32,768 nucleotides of DNA from a virus: the IMG/VR virus record IMGVR_UViG_3300025138_000185, positions 1-32,768 of that record. One strand, written 5' to 3'. The position numbers and the translations under genes are program-made. Under the pieces are notes generated by a model. It saw nothing but the letters and a program-made list of their open reading frames with translations, did not search any database and was not told where the DNA came from. Within the stretch, counting starts at the first letter, position 1, and each line of letters begins with the position of its first letter. This document shows, in pieces, positions 1 to 6,066 of this stretch.

Positions 1-2109
1 ACCAAGCAATTTATCTCTCGCTTCTTCGTAGGTTTCTTTGACTGCTTTCATTATAGAGTCATAAGCTTCTTTAAATCCCCCTGATCCGTTTTTAGCATCT
101 GCTGCAAAAGGAAAAGGATTTTCTTTGTTGCCAAACATATCATTATATACTTCCTGTGCCATTGATGCAAGATCAAACGGCAATCCTGTTAGAGATGGAG
201 CTCCGACTCCCACTGCCTCTGTAACTCCTCCTGCCCAATCACCTTGCCAAAGTTTATTTACTGCATAACCCGCGCCCATAATTGCACCTAAAATCGGTAT
301 TTGTTTCGTCATTAGTTTTCCAACAGATTTTGATGCGGATTTTTTCAGTAGTCCTTTGTTCAGTGCCTTTTTTACTTGGCCCAGTTTTGTATTTGCTGGA
401 TTCACCGGCGGTATTCCTATCGGTGCCTTTGGCATCGCGGACGGACTAGGAGCAATATTTGCATTTGCCGGTGCCGGTACAGGTGTCAATTTTTTGTTGA
501 CACCATCTTTTAGTTTTGCATTTTCGGAATCAATTAGTTTTTGGTTTTCTGCAATTTGGGCCTTTTCATCTGGGCCTATATCAATGGGTTTTGTTCCATC
601 TGCCATTGCTGTAGGCGACATTATTGCCGCGCCGGCCGCAACAGGCAGACTTGCTGCCAAACCACCCAACGCTAGACCCGATTTTACAAGACCGCCTATT
701 GGCACTTTACTTGCTAAACCAACACCCTTAGATGCGATATTTTTAGCACCGCTTAATATTCGCCCTATTCTGCCTGGTTTCTTCGCTGGACTCTTTGACT
801 GCGGCGCGCCGGATTTACTTCTTGCTAGATCCACAGCATCAGCATCTATCCCTAACATGCTGCCCAGCTTCCCCAATATTCCACCACCGGCTAACATCCC
901 AGCAAGCGCGGGTAAAAACTTTAGAATCATTCCACCGATCATCTTCAATCCGCCGCCAGTCATAAATCCCATTATTCCAGCAAACATTCCACTATTTTCT
1001 TCTTTTGCTGTTTCGTCCTTCTTTCCGCCCAAACCCGATAATAGTTTTAATAATTTTTTATTGTGGTTTTTCATTTCTCTGGCATCTTCAATTTCCAAAG
1101 AACTTTTGCTATCATCTTGCTGCTCTTCTACCAGATCCTCGACTCCATCTTGAACGTGTTTCAAGTATGGAGGATTGTCGATCAGTGCATATTCTAGGAC
1201 ACTTTTAATTTCATCGAGTTTATTTGTAATAGTATCCAAACTAGAAATGTTCATATTATCGTTATCAGAAGTTGACGATGTATCGGTACTTATGGGATTT
1301 TCGCTTGGAATAGAATTGTTATTGGCCGGTGGCGGAGCAGCTTTAACTTCTTCAATTCCAAATTTTTCTCTTAATTGTTTTTCTTCTTTTGCCCTAGCGG
1401 CCTCATTGTCTGCTCTAATTTTGTCATTTTTAGATGATCTTATGAGTAATTCTTTTTGTTCGTCTAAAAATGCTTCTCGGGCATTATCTGTTTCTAATTG
1501 ATCAAATATTGCCTGTTGTTCTGCTGTAGTGATTGCATCTTCATTACTGATTTTGGTTTTTAGAAAATCTACTTCTCTCTGTTCTTGTAATGCATCATCG
1601 GCTGCCTGTTTTGCCTTTGCATCCGACTCTGCTTTGTTTTGTTTTTTCTGTTGTCGAAATTCCATAATCTTACCGCCGACGAGGTTTACCCCCATCGCCA
1701 GTATAGGACTATTTGACAACGCGCCCGCGATTGCTCCACCGACCGAATCGATTCCTTTTTCCAATCCCACACTTGCAAGCTCTGTTGCTTTTTGTTTGAG
1801 TCCTAAATTTGCCTCTGTACTAGCCTTACTTTGTTTTATTAATTGCTGAAAATATTCTTTGTCTTGTGCATTAAGCTGGTCATTATTTTTGACCTGCCTT
1901 TCCATAAACTCCAATCTCTGTTTAGCAAGTTTGTTGGATTCTATGGAATTGTCATTTCTATCTGACATAATATCTTGTAATTGTTTTAGAGCAGCTTGCG
2001 TACCGGCGTCTGTAGAAACATTTTCTTCAGCGGCACGAAACTGTTCTAATAAATTTTCATTTATTGCACCGTTTTGTCTTCTTAAATTTTCAGCTATTGT
2101 AGCGACCAT
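1..2109 (-). CDS. Probable tail tape-measure protein (partial, C-terminus outside window)
   Basis: The frame is open from ATG at 2109 to the window edge: 703 codons with no stop, checked codon by codon. The N-terminal ~260 residues are charged and Gln/Glu/Lys-rich, as expected for long helices or coiled coil. Next come a Pro/Asn/Ser linker, another helical stretch, and Gly/Ala/Met/Leu-rich hydrophobic segments (residues ~375-420 and ~480-525). A Pro/Ala linker follows, then a small-residue hydrophobic segment with the motif LWQGDWAGG. Helices alternating with hydrophobic Gly/Ala segments are typical of tape-measure proteins, which fill the tail tube and may enter the host membrane. Context supports this, since the gene lies downstream of the gp26/gp51 chaperone-like pair. 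It starts one base after the upstream stop, so translation is probably coupled. I see no T4 gp29 signature motif, so the name rests on architecture and synteny. Another internal virion protein is the alternative. Confidence 0.65.
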   Translation of the reverse strand, partial: MVATIAENLRRQNGAINENLLEQFRAAEENVSTDAGTQAALKQLQDIMSDRNDNSIESNKLAKQRLEFMERQVKNNDQLNAQDKEYFQQLIKQSKASTEANLGLKQKATELASVGLEKGIDSVGGAIAGALSNSPILAMGVNLVGGKIMEFRQQKKQNKAESDAKAKQAADDALQEQREVDFLKTKISNEDAITTAEQQAIFDQLETDNAREAFLDEQKELLIRSSKNDKIRADNEAARAKEEKQLREKFGIEEVKAAPPPANNNSIPSENPISTDTSSTSDNDNMNISSLDTITNKLDEIKSVLEYALIDNPPYLKHVQDGVEDLVEEQQDDSKSSLEIEDAREMKNHNKKLLKLLSGLGGKKDETAKEENSGMFAGIMGFMTGGGLKMIGGMILKFLPALAGMLAGGGILGKLGSMLGIDADAVDLARSKSGAPQSKSPAKKPGRIGRILSGAKNIASKGVGLASKVPIGGLVKSGLALGGLAASLPVAAGAAIMSPTAMADGTKPIDIGPDEKAQIAENQKLIDSENAKLKDGVNKKLTPVPAPANANIAPSPSAMPKAPIGIPPVNPANTKLGQVKKALNKGLLKKSASKSVGKLMTKQIPILGAIMGAGYAVNKLWQGDWAGGVTEAVGVGAPSLTGLPFDLASMAQEVYNDMFGNKENPFPFAADAKNGSGGFKEAYDSIMKAVKETYEEARDKLLG

Positions 2110-2110
2110 T

Positions 2111-2455
2111 TTACTTCTTACCTAATACTTCTTTTGCATAGAATGCTGCGACTATCGCGGCAACTGATACAAAATATGTTGGGGCCATATCTCCAAGGAT
2201 TGCACTTGCCTTAACAAGTCCTACCCACTCTGCAAGTACAACTGCAAATGGATATAGTAACATCCCAAAGAGGGCAAACCATGCCATATGTCTTTGTGCG
2301 TCTTGTTTCTTATCATCGTTCTCCATATGAGAACGTAATTCTTCCATTTCTAGTATACTTCTTTCCATTGCCATTTCCTCATCATCTACTATGCCATCGC
2401 CATCTAGGTCGAGGTGTGCATATTTTGAATTTTCTTCTAATTTTTTAGGTGCCAT
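2111..2455 (-). CDS. Small EF-hand protein with two membrane segments
   Basis: A 114-residue protein. Residues 16-27 read DLDGDGIVDDEE, a canonical 12-residue EF-hand calcium loop with acidic residues at positions 1, 3, 5, 9 and 12 and Gly at 6. A charged helix (about 28-55) follows, then two hydrophobic segments at about 57-80 and 90-108, and a basic C-terminus (LGKK). This predicts a short membrane hairpin protein with a calcium-binding N-terminal arm. The start has a good ribosome binding site (AAAGG about 8 bases upstream), and the gene ends one base before the tape-measure start. Size and topology resemble small holins, but no family was identified by search. The position between tail chaperones and tape measure also allows a virion or envelope role. 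The function is unknown. Confidence 0.75.
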   Translation of the reverse strand: MAPKKLEENSKYAHLDLDGDGIVDDEEMAMERSILEMEELRSHMENDDKKQDAQRHMAWFALFGMLLYPFAVVLAEWVGLVKASAILGDMAPTYFVSVAAIVAAFYAKEVLGKK

Positions 2456-2473
2456 ATTATTTACCTTTATTGA

Positions 2474-2614
2474 TTATTGTCTTTTACTTTCTTCCTCTTT
2501 CACATAGTCCATTAACAAAGCAATATATATTTCTCTTTCCCACGGTATCATATTTTCTAATTCTGTTAAACTATATTTATGATGTTGCATTAATGCAAAA
2601 TTATTTCTATACAT
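2474..2614 (-). CDS. gp51-like downstream frame, probably made as a -1 frameshift extension of gp26
   Basis: If read from ATG at 2614 this frame gives 46 residues, with the core LENMIPWEREIYIALL and a charged tail ending KEEESKRQ. No convincing ribosome binding site precedes the ATG, which sits just below a stem-loop. The frame is open back through the T8 run at the end of gp26. A -1 slip there adds FIALSHESLVT and these 46 residues to gp26 residue 242, for a 299-residue fusion. The Pro-Trp-Glu-Arg/Tyr-hydrophobic core looks like the short C-terminal part of tail-assembly chaperones (the T part of GT) and the small gp51 proteins of marine T4-like phages. That family call is from memory. The likely role is tape-measure chaperone or hub assembly. 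Confidence 0.65.
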   Translation of the reverse strand: MYRNNFALMQHHKYSLTELENMIPWEREIYIALLMDYVKEEESKRQ

Positions 2615-2635
2615 AGTCACCAAAGATTCGTGACT
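2615..2635 (-). promoter_or_regulatory. Stem-loop just downstream of the gp26 slippery run
   Basis: On the minus strand AGTCAC (2635-2630) can pair with GTGACT (2620-2615), a perfect 6-bp stem with a 9-base loop. An alternative longer, bulged stem pairs CATAG (2645-2641) with CTATG (2616-2612) around TCAC/GTGA. The stem starts 10 bases after the T8 run, close to where frameshift-stimulating structures usually sit. It would also partly hide the ATG at 2614. Folding energy was not calculated. Confidence 0.55.
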
Positions 2636-2640
2636 AAGGG

Positions 2641-3372
2641 CTATGAAAAAAAATCGGTGATTCCTGTCACCCTCACTGTCTTAACGAAATCGCATTTATT
2701 ACACTTTACTTGACATTCTGCTGTGGTTTCCGGCATATCTTCAAAAAAACTATTTATTTTTGCGAACTGTTCTTGTGTCAAACTTTCTATGAAATCTGCA
2801 ACTTCAGATGCAGGGTGGTCGGATGTATTAAAAACTTCATCTCCTTGATAAATGATTTCGATGCAATTACTAACAACGGCTACAATATCTTCAAAACTTT
2901 CACTCTCCGACATTTGATTCATTATTTCAAAATTTGGATATTTCATTATCATACCAATATCATCTGTTATTTGAATTTTGTTAGAATGTGATTCCCCATT
3001 AGTATAAGAAATGCTAACAGTTTCCAGATCCAACTTAAAAGGTATTTCCTTAGTTATTGCAGCTTCGCCCTCTTCGCCGATACAACCTGTGTGAGTATAA
3101 CTCAAACTTAAAATATTTCCGATAGACTTTGCCCTGAGTCGAATAAAGATATATTCTATATCAAAAGTCGAGAGCGCGTCTACATCTATATCCTGTACTA
3201 TGCAGTTTCTAATAATTTGTTTTATAGCGTTTATTTTTTCTCTCATATCATCGCCCGTTTGGGCCATAAGTAAAATTTTCTCTTCCTTTATCAGAAATGG
3301 ACGAAACTTGTAAAGTTCTTGTGTTGATGGTAGTACTATATCATAAGTTGGTATATCTATTCGTGGTAACAT
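2641..3372 (-). CDS. 26: gp26-like baseplate hub protein / probable tail-assembly chaperone
   Basis: A 243-residue protein resembling the T4_baseplate (gp26) family; T4 gp26 is about 208 residues. In T4, gp26 is needed for hub assembly. In marine T4-like phages, gp26 and gp51 lie together upstream of tail genes. The N-terminus has IPTYDIVLPSTQELYKFRPF, which resembles gp26-type proteins, and the middle is a mixed alpha/beta domain. The end carries a C-x3-C-x2-C cluster (C220, C224, C227) that could bind zinc. The last codons before TAG are GAT TTT TTT TCA, so a T8 run sits directly before the stop. The start ATG at 3372 has an AAAAGG-like site upstream and a late-promoter-like box at 3401-3408. 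Confidence 0.8.
   Translation of the reverse strand: MLPRIDIPTYDIVLPSTQELYKFRPFLIKEEKILLMAQTGDDMREKINAIKQIIRNCIVQDIDVDALSTFDIEYIFIRLRAKSIGNILSLSYTHTGCIGEEGEAAITKEIPFKLDLETVSISYTNGESHSNKIQITDDIGMIMKYPNFEIMNQMSESESFEDIVAVVSNCIEIIYQGDEVFNTSDHPASEVADFIESLTQEQFAKINSFFEDMPETTAECQVKCNKCDFVKTVRVTGITDFFS
2646..2653 (-). promoter_or_regulatory. T8 slippery run, candidate programmed -1 frameshift site
   Basis: Minus strand reads GAT TTT TTT TCA TAG in the gp26 frame. The heptamer T TTT TTT fits the X XXY YYZ rule for -1 slippage, with both tRNAs able to re-pair fully. The stop codon lies two codons later. The -1 frame then runs open for 57 residues to TAA at 2474-2476. A stem-loop follows at 2615-2635. 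Confidence 0.65.
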
Positions 3373-3400
3373 AATTTTGCCTTTTCAATTCATTTTTAAT

Positions 3401-3408
3401 TATTTATG
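3401..3408 (-). promoter_or_regulatory. Possible T4-type late promoter (CATAAATA) upstream of gp26
   Basis: The minus-strand sequence CATAAATA differs from the T4 late consensus TATAAATA at the first base only. It ends 29 bases upstream of the gp26 start, a suitable distance for a transcript with a short leader. It overlaps the stop codon of the tube-fold gene, and AT-rich DNA gives chance matches. Confidence 0.4.
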
Positions 3409-4039
3409 TGATTCCATTTGAGACTTGCGCCATGAAATCTGGATTTTCGCTCACTCTTTTTTGCGATTTTCTTTCTAATGCGCTCAAATTTCTTGACTTG
3501 GAATCTGCTGTAATATATTTTCTGTAGGCCATTCCTATTTGGATTTGTGCTGGTTCTTCGTTTGCATATGCGTACTGAACTTCTCCGATGGAAATAGGAA
3601 ACGCGCCTTCAAAAATAAATTTTTGTGTCATGCGGCCATCTTCGCCAAAAGTCAATAACTGTAAATCGCTGGTTGAATAATCTGAAAAATATCTAATTCT
3701 ATTGGTATCATAATCAATTACATAGTGCATCCAATCTTCAAAAAATGATCTTTCTGATAAATTTTCACTCAGATATATACTAAAATTTAAATCTTCATAC
3801 GTGGTTGTGTATGGTGCCTTTCTAACGGGTCCATATATCTTTGTCTCTGTTGTTGCTAAAGATTTGCTGGGGAGACTTACAGATGCGACTCTATACCTTA
3901 ATGAATTTTGGATTGCACGATTATCGCCTTGAGTGACCAGATGTTTCATACTAGGGGCTGACATGACAATTTCATATCGGTTGGCCCTTGTTAGGCCATG
4001 TTTTGAAATTTCTGATACAAATTCTGATACATCTGACAT
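3404..4039 (-). CDS. Tail-tube-fold protein (gp19/gp54-like)
   Basis: A 211-residue protein. The N-terminal HGLTRANRYEIVMSAP, the region around IYGPVRKAPYTTTYEDLNFS, and the later GAFPISIGEVQYAYANEEPA match the general pattern of T4-type tail tube proteins: a tube beta-barrel with conserved strands and an interlocking loop. T4 gp19 is 163 residues and gp54, the tube initiator at the baseplate, is 320. This gene is away from any sheath gene and next to hub genes, so a baseplate tube initiator or a tube paralogue is more likely than the main tube protein. I infer this from position. It starts at ATG 4039, directly after the upstream stop codon (4042-4040). Confidence 0.7.
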   Translation of the reverse strand: MSDVSEFVSEISKHGLTRANRYEIVMSAPSMKHLVTQGDNRAIQNSLRYRVASVSLPSKSLATTETKIYGPVRKAPYTTTYEDLNFSIYLSENLSERSFFEDWMHYVIDYDTNRIRYFSDYSTSDLQLLTFGEDGRMTQKFIFEGAFPISIGEVQYAYANEEPAQIQIGMAYRKYITADSKSRNLSALERKSQKRVSENPDFMAQVSNGIT

Positions 4040-4618
4040 TTAACTATTCCTTGCACTTTCTGACCAAACTGTGCTTGCAGCGGCCTTTTTGAATTTTTGT
4101 ACGGGAAGAAACAATGCAATATCCCATTCGTTTGCGTCTATTTTTACAAAATTTGATTTCACTTGAGTATACAGATACCTTTTCAAACAAGGCTTAATCA
4201 TATTATATTTAGACAGACTTTTTAGGATATTGTAAGACATTGCCAATTTTGTTTTGGAATTATATTTTTTATCTGTAGTGATGAGTGTGAGGGCGTCCAT
4301 TATCATTACTCTATTTCTAGGAGAAACGTAATGCAAATTGATTCCTATGAATCCGCCCTTTGCAGGTTCTACCATGAATATTAATGGAAATTCATCATAA
4401 TATTCTAATTTCTTTTTGTGTTTTGGATCGTATGAATAACAATACATCATCCCAGCCGTGGGCATAGATGCTGCTCTATCAGACGCACCTATGAGTTTTT
4501 GTCTGTTGATCCTAGTGTCGCGTACCTTTTTGCGAAACCATTCTCTAGCTGCGGTCGTATTGGGTTTGACACCCTTTGCCGCTAATCTTTTTAATAGTGG
4601 TGTAAAATTTACTGACAT
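4040..4618 (-). CDS. Conserved phage protein of unknown role, gp2-like by position only
   Basis: A 192-residue basic protein. The N-terminus is Lys/Arg-rich (LLKRLAAKGVKPN, REWFRKKVRDTRINRQ). A central beta-rich section follows with YDPKHKKKLEYYDEFPLIF and GGFIGINLHYVSPRNR. The end is helical with Tyr/Lys-rich segments and EWDIALFLPVQKF. I recall similar small proteins in marine T4-like phages but cannot assign a function from motifs. In T4, gene 2 (DNA end protector) lies beside gene 4, and this gene adjoins the gp4-like gene with a TAATG stop-start overlap, so a gp2-like role is possible. The basic charge would suit DNA binding. Sequence evidence for gp2 is lacking. Confidence 0.7.
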   Translation of the reverse strand: MSVNFTPLLKRLAAKGVKPNTTAAREWFRKKVRDTRINRQKLIGASDRAASMPTAGMMYCYSYDPKHKKKLEYYDEFPLIFMVEPAKGGFIGINLHYVSPRNRVMIMDALTLITTDKKYNSKTKLAMSYNILKSLSKYNMIKPCLKRYLYTQVKSNFVKIDANEWDIALFLPVQKFKKAAASTVWSESARNS

Positions 4619-5061
4619 TATCTTCCTACATGATCCTCTGTTACAATTTTAAATTCCCATCCCCTATCTTTGCAAAATTCTTCTGCATGTTTCCATTTCG
4701 CTTCGTTGACGCTCCATGTTTTCATTTCTTGCAAATATCTGGGGGTAATTTTTGTTTTCTTTTTTGGCGCTTTACATTCTCTTTTTGGCTTTACTTCTAC
4801 AACTATTGTTTTTTGCGTTCCATCTTTTCCATTTATTGTCATTAAAAAATCAGGATAATATCGGTGCATTTTTCTATCAATTGGAGAGATATATGGTATA
4901 ACTAATTCTTCACTTGACCATTTCACTACGTTTAAATTTGTGTCGCAATATTTCATAAATCGACGTTCCCACATTGAACGATACTGAATGTTGTGTATTT
5001 TTCCTATGTATTTTTCCGGATGGATTGGATTATATTTTCCTTTATATGTAAATCTTTTCAT
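4618..5061 (-). CDS. 4: gp4-like head completion protein with PD-(D/E)xK nuclease motif
   Basis: A 147-residue protein, close to T4 gp4 in size (about 150). T4 gp4 joins the filled head near the portal and is needed before tail attachment. Visible nuclease-like residues are E32 in MWERRFMKY, P70-D71 in YYPDF, and E89-V-K91 in VVEVKPK, giving the PD...ExK core of restriction-type and TnsA-type nucleases. A Lys-rich stretch (about 97-107) follows and may contact DNA. It is the first gene of the minus-strand operon, next to the divergent promoter region. The ribosome binding site is weak (a T8 stretch lies just upstream of ATG). Confidence 0.75.
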   Translation of the reverse strand: MKRFTYKGKYNPIHPEKYIGKIHNIQYRSMWERRFMKYCDTNLNVVKWSSEELVIPYISPIDRKMHRYYPDFLMTINGKDGTQKTIVVEVKPKRECKAPKKKTKITPRYLQEMKTWSVNEAKWKHAEEFCKDRGWEFKIVTEDHVGR

Positions 5062-5114
5062 TTCGCAAAAAAAACCTTTATAAATATATTTAACTATTTA
5101 GGAGTCTTTGTAAG
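5062..5114. promoter_or_regulatory. Divergent intergenic region between the two operons
   Basis: These 53 bases separate the minus-strand gp4 gene from the plus-strand gp48-like gene. They are about 80% A+T and contain a perfect plus-strand late promoter box. On the minus strand only weak TAAATA-like sequences are present, so the promoter for the leftward operon is unresolved. Confidence 0.6.
5079..5086 (+). promoter_or_regulatory. T4-type late promoter, TATAAATA
   Basis: A perfect match to the T4 late promoter box read by the gp55-type sigma factor. It lies 28 bases upstream of the gp48-like ATG (5115), with an AGGAG ribosome binding site at 5100-5104. It would drive the rightward wedge/hub operon. 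Confidence 0.75.
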
Positions 5115-6065
5115 ATGGCGACAGCAAGAACAGATTTTATGTATCCCAATAGCCTACACTCAGTCGGCTCAAACGATTGGATAGAATTCAATGCATTTCG
5201 TGGTGGTGTTGCCGGATATACCAAGAGTTATACAAATACAAAAAACAGACAGACGATTGAGGCAGGCAATTCAACCTCCGCTGATAGTAGATCAAGTATG
5301 GGCAATGCTGGACAAACCGGAAACTTGGCTAATAGTAGTACAAGCCCAACGAACGGAACTGGCACCTCTGGAACCCAAACCCATGAAGGTTGTGCTCAAT
5401 TATATATACCGGAAAAGTTGGCAATGCAGTCCAAAAGTAATTATGAGGGCACCGCTGGTGGTACTATTACGAGTCTTGCATCAAATCGTGCAGACAATCT
5501 GAATTTTGGAGATAGTGGAATGGGGTTTGATGGGTTTGGTGATGTAGGAACTATAATTGGCCAAGTCACTGGTGGGATCAAAGATTTAGCTCAATCTGGT
5601 CTAGAACAATCGGAAGCATTTCAAGTCGGCGCACAGGCCACAGGCGCCGCGATAGGTTCTGCAAATCGTCATGTATTATTTAAGGGAATTGAATTTCGTA
5701 CATTTTCTTATGTATATCAATTTTTGCCGAAAAGTCAAGAAGAATCTACGATGATTCGAGATATGATAAGATGGTTTCGATCTCAAATGTTGCCTAGTTT
5801 GTCTCAAGGTGGTAATAAATTTCACGTTCCAAATTGGTTTACCATTGATTATAAAATTGATGGAGAATCTACTGAATATCTCAATAAGATAAAACCATGT
5901 GTTTGTACTGCATGTGATGTTGAATATGGTGGAGATGGACAATTTGCAATGCTTCAGGCAGACAATTTTCAGATAGGAAGTGCTGCGCCTGCGGTTATAG
6001 GATTAACTTTGGAATTTCAAGAAGTACAACTTGTAACTAGATCAGATGCATTGGCGGGGTACTAA
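5115..6065 (+). CDS. 48: gp48-like baseplate tail tube cap
   Basis: A 316-residue protein (T4 gp48: 364). The C-terminal half carries the tube-like domain: FKGIEFRTFSYVYQFLPKSQ, then a helix around MIRDMIRWFRSQMLPSL, then HVPNWFTIDYKI and a final strand region GLTLEFQEVQLVTR. This is the pattern of gp48/gp54 proteins, which cap the hub and start the tail tube. Residues ~50-100 are Gly/Ser/Thr/Asn-rich and look like a flexible insert. Cysteines at CVCTAC are of unknown importance. AGGAG precedes the start, and a late promoter lies upstream. The next gene starts one base after the stop. gp54 is the alternative name. Confidence 0.75.
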   Translation: MATARTDFMYPNSLHSVGSNDWIEFNAFRGGVAGYTKSYTNTKNRQTIEAGNSTSADSRSSMGNAGQTGNLANSSTSPTNGTGTSGTQTHEGCAQLYIPEKLAMQSKSNYEGTAGGTITSLASNRADNLNFGDSGMGFDGFGDVGTIIGQVTGGIKDLAQSGLEQSEAFQVGAQATGAAIGSANRHVLFKGIEFRTFSYVYQFLPKSQEESTMIRDMIRWFRSQMLPSLSQGGNKFHVPNWFTIDYKIDGESTEYLNKIKPCVCTACDVEYGGDGQFAMLQADNFQIGSAAPAVIGLTLEFQEVQLVTRSDALAGY

Positions 6066-6066
6066 A

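Noticed and set aside
356-2125. Row of plus-strand open frames across 356-2125
   Set aside because: They lie opposite one continuous minus-strand frame of 703 codons with phage-like composition. Their translations are Phe/Ser/Pro-rich and have no supporting start sites.
2574-2581. CATAAATA on the minus strand as a late promoter for the EF-hand gene
   Set aside because: It falls on the codons CAT AAA TAT inside the gp51-like frame and lies about 120 bases from the next start, so it is probably chance.
6046-6066. Upstream ATG at 6046 as the gp53 start
   Set aside because: It lies inside gp48 without a ribosome binding site. ATG 6067 follows the gp48 stop and has GGCGGGGT upstream.
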